A program made the translations under genes and the position numbers. A DNA stretch of 64,000 nucleotides from Pseudaminobacter soli (ex Li et al. 2025) (lineage in GTDB: Bacteria > Pseudomonadota > Alphaproteobacteria > Rhizobiales > Rhizobiaceae), in contig NZ_JARXVF010000003.1 of NCBI RefSeq assembly GCF_029892515.1, forward strand, positions 186,001 through 250,000, in the 5' to 3' direction. The notes beneath the pieces were generated by a model. It saw only the letters and a program-made list of their open reading frames with translations. It was not told the DNA's origin and searched no databases. Below, one piece after another: positions 47,669 through 56,207 of this stretch (positions are counted from its first letter, which is position 1; the number at the start of each line of letters is the position of its first letter).

Positions 47669-47825
47669 TTGATGTATCTGGACACTTATGTTCGATACTT
47701 TGATTAAAATAAATTCGCGCTTTGGTTGATCGGATTAACGGACCGTAAGGCCTCGCTATGGCATAAGGAAATAGCGGCCGTGATACCCGCTTTCACGGTT
47801 CGGGGGGCTCGCCAGCGGAAGGTTC

Positions 47826-48614
47826 ATGCGTTTCCATCAGTCGGAATCGGCACTCTTTGTCCTGATCACTGTCATCCTGCTTGCCGGCATGGTGACCGTG
47901 CATGCCTATGTCGTGCTCCATTTCGACGAGATGCCGCACCATTTCGAACACGCCGAGAATGTCGGCTATCTCGCCACGTTGCTTTTCGTGATCGGCGTGC
48001 TTCTGGCGACGGCCTTGTTCTTCAGCATCTTCTTCATCTATCCGCAGATCCGGAGCCAGGCGAAGGAGCACGGCCAACTGCAGGAGATGACAGCCACGCT
48101 CAGCGCGCGCTCCGAAACGCTGGAGCAGGCGGCGCTGACCGACAGCCTCACTGGCGTGCAGAACCGGCGCTATTTCGATGAGGCGCTGAAGGAATATCTC
48201 TCCGAATTCGCCCGCATCGAGAAACCGGTCGGGCTGATGATCCTCGACCTCGACCATTTCAAGCAGGTCAACGACACCTATGGCCACGACATGGGCGACA
48301 AGGTGCTCCGCACTGTCGCCGGCTGCCTGCGGGACATGACGCGCTATCACGATATCGTCGCGCGCCTTGGCGGCGAGGAATTTGCGGTGGTGGCGCCGAA
48401 CATGGACGCGGACACGCTATTCCGATTCGCCGAGCGGATACGCAAGGCCATCTCCAACACGGCGATCTCGTCAGGCAATGCCAGGCTGAAAGTCACCACA
48501 AGCGTCGGTCTTGCCGTGTGGGACCACAAGGAAGGTGCCGAGGACTTTTTCCGGCGCGCCGACAAGCAGCTCTATCACGCCAAGCGAGAAGGCCGTAACC
48601 GCGTCTGCGCCTGA
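47826..48614 (+). CDS. Membrane-bound diguanylate cyclase
   Basis: Makes the second messenger c-di-GMP. Two membrane helices (SALFVLITVILLAGMVTVHA and LLFVIGVLLATALFFSIFFI) flank a short periplasmic loop with His/Glu/Asp residues. A helical linker leads to the GGDEF domain (DSLTGVQNRRYFDEAL; DLDHFKQVNDTYGHDMGD). The active site is GGEEF, and the inhibitory I-site RYHD lies exactly five residues before it, so product inhibition is expected. The protein has 262 residues. Confidence 0.94.
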   Translation: MRFHQSESALFVLITVILLAGMVTVHAYVVLHFDEMPHHFEHAENVGYLATLLFVIGVLLATALFFSIFFIYPQIRSQAKEHGQLQEMTATLSARSETLEQAALTDSLTGVQNRRYFDEALKEYLSEFARIEKPVGLMILDLDHFKQVNDTYGHDMGDKVLRTVAGCLRDMTRYHDIVARLGGEEFAVVAPNMDADTLFRFAERIRKAISNTAISSGNARLKVTTSVGLAVWDHKEGAEDFFRRADKQLYHAKREGRNRVCA

Positions 48615-48660
48615 GAGCCAGGGCGGTTTTCTGGTCTTCAACTCCGGTCGAAGCCGACAT

Positions 48661-48702
48661 GAAAAAGCCGAGGCTTTTGGCCTCGGCTCGAATTCTTTTT
48701 GA
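48661..48702. terminator. Bidirectional terminator between cyclase and HerA genes
   Basis: 9-bp stem AGCCGAGGC/GCCTCGGCT (48666-48674, 48680-48688). The minus strand continues into TTTTTC directly, serving the HerA gene. The plus strand has a T run seven bases on. Confidence 0.85.
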
Positions 48703-48729
48703 TCATCAGGCAGCTTGGGGGCGACCCCG

Positions 48730-50553
48730 TCAGTCCGAGCGTGATCGGCCGAAGGTCGTCGGCTTCAGGCCGAAGCTGACGTCGAGATCTTCGGGTATCG
48801 GCGCCGCGGGCTCGACCGGGCGGCGATAGCCGGGGTCGCCTGCCTGCCGCTGTCCGTCGGTCACTTCGGCAAAGCCGACCGCCTGCTGCGGACGCGGCAC
48901 GTTGCGCAGCCGCTCCACGATGCCGGCCAGATCGACGTCGCTACCATCGCCGGATGTTTGCGCGGCCTGGCGCTTGCTTGAACCCGGAATCAGGCTCGTC
49001 GGGATCTTTTCGAATTTGAGGCGCATGGTTGTGGCCACGCCCTCGCCGAAGGCGATCGCCTCGCGCTGGCCCATGGATGACAGGAAGGAGAGCGTCGAGG
49101 CCGAGGAATCGGCAATCGCCGAGCGGATGATCTTCTGGTCCTGGTCGTTGGCAAGCCGCATGGCAAAGACGGTCGAGCACTGCGACAGGATCGTCGGATC
49201 GAGTTCGCCTGGCCGCTGGGTCACCACGCCGAGATAGCAGCCATATTTGCGGCCTTCCTTGGCGATGCGCGACAGTGCGTGGCGCGTCGGCGCAAAACCG
49301 AGGCGCGCGTCGGCCGGCATGTAGCGGTGCGCTTCCTCGCAAAGCACCAGCAGCCGCAGCTTGCCCTCGCTCCAGAGAGCAAGGTCGAAGGCGAGGCGCG
49401 CCAGCACCGAACAGACGGAGTTCACCACTTCCGATGGCAGGCCCGCCATTTCGAAGCAGGTGATCGGCCGTCCGCCATGGGGGATGCGGAAGATGTTGCC
49501 GATGGTCTGATGGATCGTGTCTTCGATCAGCCGCGAATTGAACATGAAGCGGTAGCGCGGATCGGCGATGGCCGATTCGATGCGCGTCTTCAGCGAGCGA
49601 TAGACGGGCCTGTCATTCTTGCTTTCGAGCAAGCCCATGCGCTCGTCGAGTTGCTTGATCAGGTCGGCCATGCGGTAGGGCACCGGCGTGTCGGCCGTCA
49701 GCGAATCCGCACCGCGACGCAGGAAGGTGCCCGAATGCGGATTGCGGTAGAGGTTCTTGGCTTGCGGAATGATGTCGCGCAGCACGTCGATCTCGTCGGG
49801 CTCGATCTCGCGCCCGCGGAACAGCACTTCGGCGAACTCCTCCAGCCGGAAAAGCCAGAAGGGCAGGTCGAGCGTGGCTGTGTCGACCTTGACGCTGTGG
49901 TCGGGCAGGGCGGCCGAGAATTCGTTGTGCGGGTCGAGGATCAGCACGCGCAGGTCGGGCTGCGCCTCGATGGTCTTGCGCAGGAGAAGCGACACGGCGG
50001 TCGACTTGCCGACGCCGGTGGTGCCCACGACTGCAAAGTGCCGCGCCAGCGTGTCTTCGATGGCGATGCAGGCACTGATCGATTCGTCCTGCGAAAGGCT
50101 GCCGATGGTCACCGACTGGCGGCCCGCAAGGTCATAGACGGCCTGCAGGTCGCGCGTGCGGATACGGTGGGCAATGGCGCCGATATGCGGATAGACGGTG
50201 ATGCCGCGATCGAAGACGGGGACCGCCCCGGCTGCGCCGTCGCGCACCTCACCGACTAGCTCGACGCTGACTTCGATCGGGTTGCGCCCGTTTTCGTCCC
50301 AAACGCGGTCGGGCCGGCCGATCGCATAAACCAGGCCGACCGTGCGCGTAACGCCGAGATTGATGGAGATCATTCGCCCGACGGTCCAGAGCCCGGCCAA
50401 CGTGCCTTCGTCGCCGTCGGCAAAGGCCGCGATTGTTGCGCGGGCGCCGTCGCAATGCACGACATGGCCCAGCACGCGCGCATCAGGCTGCGCCTCCTCG
50501 CGCCGCTCTTGCGACGTGATCTCTCCGCCGAATTTTTCCCGATCAACAAACAT
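48730..50553 (-). CDS. HerA-like ATP-binding protein
   Basis: Hexameric FtsK/HerA-type ATPase of 607 residues. An N-terminal HAS barrel (about residues 25-140; GRMISINLGVTRTVGLVYAI) precedes Walker A VVGTTGVGKSTAVSLLLRKT, the HerA motif LILDPHNEFSAALPD, and a Walker-B region LRLLVLCEEAHRYMP, followed by VTQRPGELDPTILSQCSTVF and an arginine finger. The C-terminal 90 residues are polar and Pro-rich. Known HerA proteins translocate DNA with the nuclease NurA; no nurA is adjacent, so its role here is open. Confidence 0.88.
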   Translation of the reverse strand: MFVDREKFGGEITSQERREEAQPDARVLGHVVHCDGARATIAAFADGDEGTLAGLWTVGRMISINLGVTRTVGLVYAIGRPDRVWDENGRNPIEVSVELVGEVRDGAAGAVPVFDRGITVYPHIGAIAHRIRTRDLQAVYDLAGRQSVTIGSLSQDESISACIAIEDTLARHFAVVGTTGVGKSTAVSLLLRKTIEAQPDLRVLILDPHNEFSAALPDHSVKVDTATLDLPFWLFRLEEFAEVLFRGREIEPDEIDVLRDIIPQAKNLYRNPHSGTFLRRGADSLTADTPVPYRMADLIKQLDERMGLLESKNDRPVYRSLKTRIESAIADPRYRFMFNSRLIEDTIHQTIGNIFRIPHGGRPITCFEMAGLPSEVVNSVCSVLARLAFDLALWSEGKLRLLVLCEEAHRYMPADARLGFAPTRHALSRIAKEGRKYGCYLGVVTQRPGELDPTILSQCSTVFAMRLANDQDQKIIRSAIADSSASTLSFLSSMGQREAIAFGEGVATTMRLKFEKIPTSLIPGSSKRQAAQTSGDGSDVDLAGIVERLRNVPRPQQAVGFAEVTDGQRQAGDPGYRRPVEPAAPIPEDLDVSFGLKPTTFGRSRSD

Positions 50554-50638
50554 GCTGTGGTTCTGCCCCGCGAAAACAGTGGCATCACCCTAGTCGATCC
50601 GGGTTAAGCGGCAATGAGACGGTATGGTGGAGAAGGCC

Positions 50639-51538
50639 TTAACGAACAGGCTCGATATCGAGGTATCGGCGGAAAGCCGCAAGCAGCCAGAGCCGAACCG
50701 TCTCCTCGGCCTGGTCGAGGCTGGTACCTGAGGGCGCAGTCAGATAGTGGCCGGTTCCACTGCGGAGCGCGTAGTCCGACAATGGCAGCAGAGCCCTTTC
50801 GCGCAAGGCCGCGTCCGCCAGCGGACGCGAGCCCAGGAGAACGCCCGCCCCATGCACCGCCGCTTCTAGTGCTGTCACGAAGGTGTCGAACTTGTGGGAC
50901 GCTTCGGCGGGTGGCGTGACGCCTGCGGCGGAAAACCATTCGCCCCACATGCCGCGGGCGCCGAATACCGTCAGCAGAGGCAGGCGCGGCCAGCCCGGAT
51001 CGCCGGCCAGCCAAGGCGCGGCCATGGGCTGGAGCGCCTCGGACGTCAGTTGATCGGCACGGCGGCCAGCGAAGGCGCCGTTGCCGAAGCGGATGTCGAG
51101 CCCGTTCCAGGCGTCGCCATAATCCGCCGGCTTATGGATGGTCTCGATCTGGAGCCGGATGAAAGGATGGCTTTTGGACAGTTGCGGCAGCAACGGGGCC
51201 AGCATGAGCGTTGCAAAGGAAATCGGCGATCGAATGGTGACCGTTTGGGTGGCCCGGGGCTCGAAGAGTTCCGTCGTGCTGTTCCCAATCGTGGCAAAGG
51301 CCGACTGGATGTGGGGGAGGTACGCCGCGCCTTCCGGAGTAAGGTCTATGCCGCGGGCTCTGCGGATGAACAGGCGCGTCTTGAGATGTTCTTCAAGCGA
51401 GCGGATGTGCTGGCTGATTGCAGCCTGCGTAAGTCCGAGTTCGGTGGCCGCGCCTGTAAAGTTCGACAGCCTCGCTGCGGCTTCGAAGCTGCGCAGCCAA
51501 CCAAGGGGCGGCATGGTCCGCGGGTGGTTTGCTGGCAT
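50639..51538 (-). CDS. LysR family transcriptional regulator (GcvA-like)
   Basis: Regulator of 299 residues. The helix-turn-helix (LRSFEAAARLSNFTGAATEL then LTQAAISQHIRSLEEHL) is at the N-terminus, followed by a periplasmic-binding-like effector domain. The ATG at 51538 is taken; a TTG at 51562 is the alternative. It is transcribed away from the TmpA/TmpB-like operon and probably controls it. Confidence 0.92.
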   Translation of the reverse strand: MPANHPRTMPPLGWLRSFEAAARLSNFTGAATELGLTQAAISQHIRSLEEHLKTRLFIRRARGIDLTPEGAAYLPHIQSAFATIGNSTTELFEPRATQTVTIRSPISFATLMLAPLLPQLSKSHPFIRLQIETIHKPADYGDAWNGLDIRFGNGAFAGRRADQLTSEALQPMAAPWLAGDPGWPRLPLLTVFGARGMWGEWFSAAGVTPPAEASHKFDTFVTALEAAVHGAGVLLGSRPLADAALRERALLPLSDYALRSGTGHYLTAPSGTSLDQAEETVRLWLLAAFRRYLDIEPVR

Positions 51539-51568
51539 AAGTAAAATCGGGCCATTGAGCAAAAAATG

Positions 51569-51582
51569 ATAATTTGAGTTAT
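51569..51582. promoter_or_regulatory. Possible LysR-type binding site
   Basis: Dyad ATAA-N6-TTAT within an A/T-rich stretch between the LysR gene and the divergent oxygenase operon. The position suits a LysR recognition site, but the motif is short. Confidence 0.35.
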
Positions 51583-51628
51583 ATCGAGCGGCCGATCAAT
51601 GTGCAACCGCCATGAATGGAGGTGCACC

Positions 51629-52780
51629 TTGCTCAAGAATGTCTCGGTTACAGATGACGGACGAACAGTGGAACTGGTCTGGAACGATGATCGTCGCGCC
51701 AGATTCCACGCGGTTTGGCTGCGCGACAACGCGCTGGACGACAAGACGCGCAGCCCCGGCAACGGCCAGCGCCTGATAACCATCCTGGATATCCCGGCGA
51801 ACACGACGATAGCTCAGGCGGCTGTCGTGAATGGCAATCTCTCGGTTCGTTTCGCGCCGGAAAACAAAAGCGTCAGCTTCCCGTCTGACTGGCTGCTCGC
51901 CAACCTCTATGATCGTGCCCGCACCACTGTACTTGGCTGGGTGGCCGACGGAACGGTAACCTGGGACAGGCAGACGATGCAGAATTCCGTGCCACGGAAT
52001 TCCTATGCGGCAGCAGCGCACGATCCGGCTGACCTTCAACGATGGCTGGCCGCCGTCAAGGCCTATGGCTTCGCCGTGATGGATGGCCTGCCGACGGATT
52101 CGGGCAGCCTATGCAAGATAGTGGATCTCTTCGGCTATGTGCGAGAGACGAACTATGGTCGCTGGTTCGAAGTGAGGGCGGAGGTCAATCCGAACAATCT
52201 CGCTTTCACCAATCTCGGGCTGCAGGCTCATACCGACAACCCCTATCGCGATCCGGTGCCGACGCTGCAGATACTTGCCTGCCTGGAGAACACCGTGGAA
52301 GGGGGAGAGTCGTCGGTAGTGGATGGATTTGCGGTCGCCAAGGCGCTCCAACAGGAGGACCCGGAAGCGTTTCGCCTGCTCAGGTCCTGGCCGGCGCGTT
52401 TTGAATATGCCGGCACGTCCGACGTGCGTTTGCGCTCCAAGCGCCCGATGATCGAGCTGGGGCCGGATGGGCAGATGCTGGCGATCCGCTTCAACAACAG
52501 GTCGCTCGCGCCTGCAGTCGACATCCCGTTCGAAGACATGCCCGCTTATTATGCGGCCTATCGGCGATTTGCCGAACTGATCGAGGATCCGCGCTTCGAA
52601 GTGACCTTCAAGCTGGAGCCCGGCGAGGCCTTCATAGTCGACAACACGCGTGTAATGCATGCGCGCAAGGAATTCTCCGGCACGGGAAAGCGTTGGCTGC
52701 AAGGGTGCTACACCGACAAGGACGGCCTGTTGTCCACGCTTGCCGCAATCGAGGCTACCCGCAAGGAGGCTGCGGAATGA
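51629..52780 (+). CDS. tmpA: 2OG/Fe(II) oxygenase, TmpA-like (trimethylaminoethylphosphonate hydroxylase)
   Basis: Similar to gamma-butyrobetaine hydroxylase (TauD family with an N-terminal DUF971-like domain). Iron ligands are His201 and Asp203 in QAHTDNPY and His344 in RVMHARKEF, with the 2OG-binding Arg355. Aromatic residues matching the trimethylammonium cage are kept (Tyr and Trp in ETNYGRWF, Phe in LAFTN). The N-terminal [14 protein letters not shown] lacks the zinc cysteines of human BBOX. Its coupled partner is a PhnZ/TmpB-type oxygenase, so the likely reaction is hydroxylation of 2-(trimethylammonio)ethylphosphonate, not carnitine synthesis. The TTG at 51629 lies seven bases after GGAGG; an ATG at 51599 has no such site. 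The product has 383 residues. Confidence 0.82.
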   Translation: MLKNVSVTDDGRTVELVWNDDRRARFHAVWLRDNALDDKTRSPGNGQRLITILDIPANTTIAQAAVVNGNLSVRFAPENKSVSFPSDWLLANLYDRARTTVLGWVADGTVTWDRQTMQNSVPRNSYAAAAHDPADLQRWLAAVKAYGFAVMDGLPTDSGSLCKIVDLFGYVRETNYGRWFEVRAEVNPNNLAFTNLGLQAHTDNPYRDPVPTLQILACLENTVEGGESSVVDGFAVAKALQQEDPEAFRLLRSWPARFEYAGTSDVRLRSKRPMIELGPDGQMLAIRFNNRSLAPAVDIPFEDMPAYYAAYRRFAELIEDPRFEVTFKLEPGEAFIVDNTRVMHARKEFSGTGKRWLQGCYTDKDGLLSTLAAIEATRKEAAE

Positions 52781-53370
52781 GCGAAAATCGGTTGAACTCA
52801 GGCAATATCGTCGAATTCATTGCCGACATATTCGAACGCCGCGGCGCCGAATCTTATCTTGGCGAACAGGTGACGATGTCCGAACACATGCTTCAGGGAG
52901 CGTGGCTGGCGGAGCAGGAAGACGCTCCGGAGGCGCTGGTTGCCGCCGCGCTGCTTCATGACATCGGGCACTACACCAGTGAATTTGGCGCTTACTCGCC
53001 CGATGATGTGGAAGACAATCATCATGACGAGGCAGGCGGGCGGGTGCTTGAGCCATTCTTCCCGTCGGTGATCGTGGAATGCGTGCGGCTGCATGTGGCC
53101 GCCAAGCGCTATCTGTGCGCCACCGACCCTACCTACTTCGGAAAACTGTCTCAGGCTTCCGTTCACACGCTGTCGCTGCAGGGTGGTCCAATGGATGCGG
53201 ACGAAGTGGCCGAATTTCGCCAAAATCCCTACCATGAAGAGGCAGTCCGGGTTCGGATCTGGGACGAGGGCGGCAAGGTCCCAGCCATGAAAACCAAGAC
53301 TTTTCGCGACTACGTGCCTCTTCTGGAGCGGGTCGTGAAGCAGTTTGCCGAGACAAGGACGCTTGCCTAG
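52777..53370 (+). CDS. tmpB: HD-domain mixed-valent diiron oxygenase, TmpB/PhnZ-like
   Basis: HD-fold protein of 197 residues that should cleave the C-P bond of the hydroxylated phosphonate, giving phosphate and, for the TmpB branch, glycine betaine. The PhnZ residue pattern is complete: Tyr27, Glu30 and His37 ([11 protein letters not shown]), His61-Asp62 (LLHDIGHY), His83 (NHHDEAG), His106 and Lys110 (LHVAAKRY) and Asp163 (RIWDEGGK). The spacing Y-x2-E-x6-H and H-x23-HD equals that of PhnZ as I recall it. Its ATG overlaps the tmpA stop (ATGA) after AAGGAGG. Ordinary HD phosphohydrolases lack the Tyr/Glu pair. Confidence 0.85.
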   Translation: MSENRLNSGNIVEFIADIFERRGAESYLGEQVTMSEHMLQGAWLAEQEDAPEALVAAALLHDIGHYTSEFGAYSPDDVEDNHHDEAGGRVLEPFFPSVIVECVRLHVAAKRYLCATDPTYFGKLSQASVHTLSLQGGPMDADEVAEFRQNPYHEEAVRVRIWDEGGKVPAMKTKTFRDYVPLLERVVKQFAETRTLA

Positions 53371-53481
53371 CGATATGGATGCCTGTCGATTGGGGCGGCA
53401 TCGATTGCCGCCCCTTTGCTTGCTCCGGCGATATCGCCGCGAGACGTGTTCACTCCATGTTTTGTGATGCGCGATTCCCCA

Positions 53482-53510
53482 TTGACGGGTTTTTGCGTGA
53501 CCACTAAGGT
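53482..53510 (+). promoter_or_regulatory. Promoter of the ilvBN leader transcript
   Basis: TTGACG (53482-53487), 17 bp, TAAGGT (53505-53510). The expected transcript start (about 53517-53519) coincides with the ATG of the leader peptide. Confidence 0.6.
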
Positions 53511-53518
53511 TCGCCCCC

Positions 53519-53569
53519 ATGAAGATCGAACTCATTCTCGTAGGAAGGCGCGTGGGCAAGGCGGTGTGA
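53519..53569 (+). CDS. ilvL: ilvBN leader peptide
   Basis: Sixteen-codon frame MKIELILVGRRVGKAV between the predicted promoter and an intrinsic terminator. Seven of the sixteen residues are Ile, Leu or Val, and codons 3-8 hold five of them, as expected when ribosome stalling at branched-chain codons senses charged-tRNA supply. The stop codon lies inside a hairpin (GGCGGT-GTG-ACCGCC, 53560-53574) that could act as the pause hairpin. With transcription starting at about its AUG the peptide would be nearly leaderless. Confidence 0.72.
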   Translation: MKIELILVGRRVGKAV

Positions 53570-53604
53570 CCGCCGGGCGAAGTCCTCCCATGCGCAAACA
53601 CACA

Positions 53605-53626
53605 GGCTCCCTCGGGGGCCTTTTTT
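53605..53626 (+). terminator. Attenuator terminator of ilvBN
   Basis: GGCTCC (53605-53610) pairs with GGGGCC (53615-53620) around CTCG and runs into TTTTTT, 62 bp before the ilvB start. An intrinsic terminator inside the 5' leader, after a leader peptide, is the classic attenuator layout. The 317-bp region between tmpB and ilvB holds this system and no other gene. Confidence 0.8.
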
Positions 53627-53687
53627 ATTGGCAAAAATACCGATACGACCAGCAAACGCGAACGCGGAAGAAACGGAAGCAGGACCG

Positions 53688-55475
53688 ATGAGCAACGGAC
53701 AGAACGAGACCGGACGGCGCGAAATGACAGGTGCCGAAATGGTGGTGCAGGCGCTGAAGGATAACGGCGTCAAGCATCTCTTCGGATATCCGGGCGGCGC
53801 GGTACTTCCGATCTATGACGAGATCTTCCAACAGGACGATGTCGAGCACATCCTGGTCCGCCACGAGCAGGGTGCCGGCCATGCGGCCGAAGGCTATGCC
53901 CGCTCCACCGGCAAGGCCGGCGTCATGCTGGTGACCTCGGGGCCGGGCGCGACCAACGCGGTGACGCCGCTGCAGGACGCGCTGATGGATTCCATTCCGC
54001 TCGTCTGCATCACCGGGCAGGTTCCGACGACGCTCATCGGTTCGGACGCCTTCCAGGAATGCGACACGGTCGGAATCACGCGCCCCTGCACCAAGCACAA
54101 CTGGCTGGTGAAGGACGTCAACGAGCTCGCCAAGACGCTGCATGAGGCCTTCCATGTCGCCACGACCGGCCGTCCTGGCCCGGTGGTGGTCGACATCCCC
54201 AAGGATGTGCAGTTCGCCCGCGGCATCTACACGCCGCCGCAGACCGCGCCGCGCACCAGCTATCACCCGCAGGTTCAGGGCGATCTCGATCGCATCAAGG
54301 AAGCAGTGGCGCTCCTGGCCAACGCCAAGCGGCCGATCATCTATTCGGGTGGCGGCGTCATCAATTCCGGGCTGGAAGCCAGCCAGCTGCTGCGCGAACT
54401 GGTCGAGCTCAGCGGCTTCCCGATCACTTCGACGCTGATGGGCCTGGGCGCCTATCCGGCTTCGGGCAAGAACTGGCTGGGCATGCTGGGCATGCATGGC
54501 ACTTACGAAGCCAACATGGCCATGCATGATTGCGACGTGATGCTGTGCATCGGCGCGCGCTTCGACGACCGCATCACCGGCCGCCTCGACGCCTTTTCGC
54601 CCGGCTCGAAGAAGATCCACATCGACATCGACCCGTCCTCGATCAACAAGAACGTCCGCGTCGACATTCCCATCATCGGCGATGTCGCCCATGTGCTGGA
54701 GGATCTGGTGCGGCTGTGGCGGGCAACCGTCAAGGCCGACAAGAAGGCGCTCTATCCGTGGTGGGAGCAGATCGCCAAGTGGCGCGCCCGCGATTCGCTC
54801 GCGTTCAAGACGAACGACGAGGTGATCATGCCGCAATATGCGATCGAGCGGCTCTACGAGCTGACCAAGCATCGCGACCCCTACATCACCACCGAAGTGG
54901 GCCAGCACCAGATGTGGGCCGCGCAGCATTTCCACTTTGAAAAGCCCCACCACTGGATGACCTCGGGCGGCCTCGGCACCATGGGCTACGGCCTGCCGGC
55001 CGCACTCGGCGTGCAGATCGCGCATCCCGACGCGCTGGTCATCGACATTGCGGGCGATGCCTCGATCCAGATGTGCATCCAGGAGATGTCGGCCGCGGTG
55101 CAGTTCGACGCACCGATCAAGATCTTCATCCTGAACAACCAGTACATGGGCATGGTAAGGCAGTGGCAGCAGCTGCTGCACGGCAACCGCCTGTCGCACT
55201 CCTACACCGAGGCGATGCCGGACTTCGTCAAGCTCGCCGAGGCCTATGGCGCCCACGGCATCCGCTGCGACAAGCCGGCCGATCTCGACGATGCGATCAA
55301 CGAGATGATCTCGGTGAAGAAGCCGGTGATCTTCGACTGCCGCGTGGCCACCTTGGCCAACTGCTTCCCGATGATCCCGTCCGGCAAGGCGCATAACGAG
55401 ATGCTGCTGCCCGACGAGGCCACCGACGAGGCGGTCGCCAACGCCATCGACGCCAAGGGCCGCGAGCTGGTCTGA
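53688..55475 (+). CDS. ilvB: Acetolactate synthase large subunit
   Basis: ThDP/FAD enzyme making acetolactate and acetohydroxybutyrate for valine, leucine and isoleucine. The protein has 595 residues: N-terminal Pyr domain with the catalytic Glu in LVRHEQGAGHAAEGYARST, the FAD domain with IGARFDDRITGRL, and the ThDP motif GDASIQMCIQEMSAAVQF through ILNNQYMGMVRQWQ. The ATG at 53688 follows GGAAGCAGGA; the frame upstream to 53628 overlaps the attenuator. Control by the leader attenuator is expected. Confidence 0.96.
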   Translation: MSNGQNETGRREMTGAEMVVQALKDNGVKHLFGYPGGAVLPIYDEIFQQDDVEHILVRHEQGAGHAAEGYARSTGKAGVMLVTSGPGATNAVTPLQDALMDSIPLVCITGQVPTTLIGSDAFQECDTVGITRPCTKHNWLVKDVNELAKTLHEAFHVATTGRPGPVVVDIPKDVQFARGIYTPPQTAPRTSYHPQVQGDLDRIKEAVALLANAKRPIIYSGGGVINSGLEASQLLRELVELSGFPITSTLMGLGAYPASGKNWLGMLGMHGTYEANMAMHDCDVMLCIGARFDDRITGRLDAFSPGSKKIHIDIDPSSINKNVRVDIPIIGDVAHVLEDLVRLWRATVKADKKALYPWWEQIAKWRARDSLAFKTNDEVIMPQYAIERLYELTKHRDPYITTEVGQHQMWAAQHFHFEKPHHWMTSGGLGTMGYGLPAALGVQIAHPDALVIDIAGDASIQMCIQEMSAAVQFDAPIKIFILNNQYMGMVRQWQQLLHGNRLSHSYTEAMPDFVKLAEAYGAHGIRCDKPADLDDAINEMISVKKPVIFDCRVATLANCFPMIPSGKAHNEMLLPDEATDEAVANAIDAKGRELV

Positions 55476-55553
55476 TCTTTTCCGATTGTCGCGCGGCCAA
55501 TGAGGTCGAGCGAAAACAATGCATTGAGCGACACGCTTGAACACGGGATCCCT

Positions 55554-56126
55554 ATGAACGCACAGCTACAGGCGACCGGCTCCGCCTACTTCATCTCCAA
55601 GGAGACGCAACGGCCGGAAATTCACACTCTATCGGTTCTGGTCGACAACGAACCGGGCGTGCTTGCCCGCGTCATCGGCTTGTTCTCCGGCCGCGGCTAC
55701 AACATCGAAAGCCTGACGGTTTCGGAAACCGAGCACGAAAAGCACCTTTCGCGCATCACCATCGTGACCAGCGGCACGCCGCATGTGCTGGAGCAGATCA
55801 AGCATCAGCTCGAGCGCATCGTGCCGGTGCACCGGGTGGTGGATCTGGCCGTGCGCGCGGCCGAACTCGGCCAGGACCGGCCGCTGGAGCGCGAACTGGC
55901 GCTGGTGAAGGTGGCAGGCACCGGCGACGCACGCGTCGAGGCGCTGCGGCTGGCAGATGCCTTCCGCGCAAAGGTAATCGACGCCAACACCGAGCACTTC
56001 ATCTTCGAAATCACCGGCAAGGTGTCGAAGATCGAGCAGTTCATCGCCATCATGAAGCCGCTGGGGCTGGTGGAAATCTGCCGCACTGGCGTGGCGGCGA
56101 TGAACCGCGGCCCGCAGGGCATGTGA
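55554..56126 (+). CDS. ilvN: Acetolactate synthase small subunit
   Basis: Regulatory subunit conferring valine feedback inhibition. The N-terminal ACT domain is clear (TLSVLVDNEPGVLARVIGLF, SGRGYNIESLTVSETE, LSRITIVT), followed by the C-terminal ALS_ss_C domain (FRAKVIDANTEHFIFEITG). The protein has 190 residues, 78 bp after ilvB, in the same transcript. Confidence 0.96.
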   Translation: MNAQLQATGSAYFISKETQRPEIHTLSVLVDNEPGVLARVIGLFSGRGYNIESLTVSETEHEKHLSRITIVTSGTPHVLEQIKHQLERIVPVHRVVDLAVRAAELGQDRPLERELALVKVAGTGDARVEALRLADAFRAKVIDANTEHFIFEITGKVSKIEQFIAIMKPLGLVEICRTGVAAMNRGPQGM

Positions 56127-56134
56127 TCCAAATG

Positions 56135-56168
56135 AAAACGCCCACGCGTGACAGGCACGGCGTGGGCG
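56135..56168 (-). terminator. Terminator for the 2OG oxygenase-like gene
   Basis: Perfect 9-bp stem CGCCCACGC/GCGTGGGCG (56139-56147, 56160-56168) with TTTT after it on the minus strand, 40 bp past that gene's stop. It may also stop ilvBN transcription from the other side, though the T run is one-sided. Confidence 0.6.
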
Positions 56169-56207
56169 TGGAAAGCGCTGTGTCCGGGCGGAAAACCGCC
56201 CGGCGGA

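Noticed and set aside
51599-52780. Annotation of the 2OG oxygenase as gamma-butyrobetaine hydroxylase
   Set aside because: The sequence similarity is real, but the coupled PhnZ/TmpB-type partner and the missing zinc cysteines favour TmpA; no carnitine genes are adjacent.
53625-55544. 639-codon minus-strand frame opposite ilvB
   Set aside because: Shadow of acetolactate synthase; composition is Arg/Asp/His-rich repeats without any recognisable domain.
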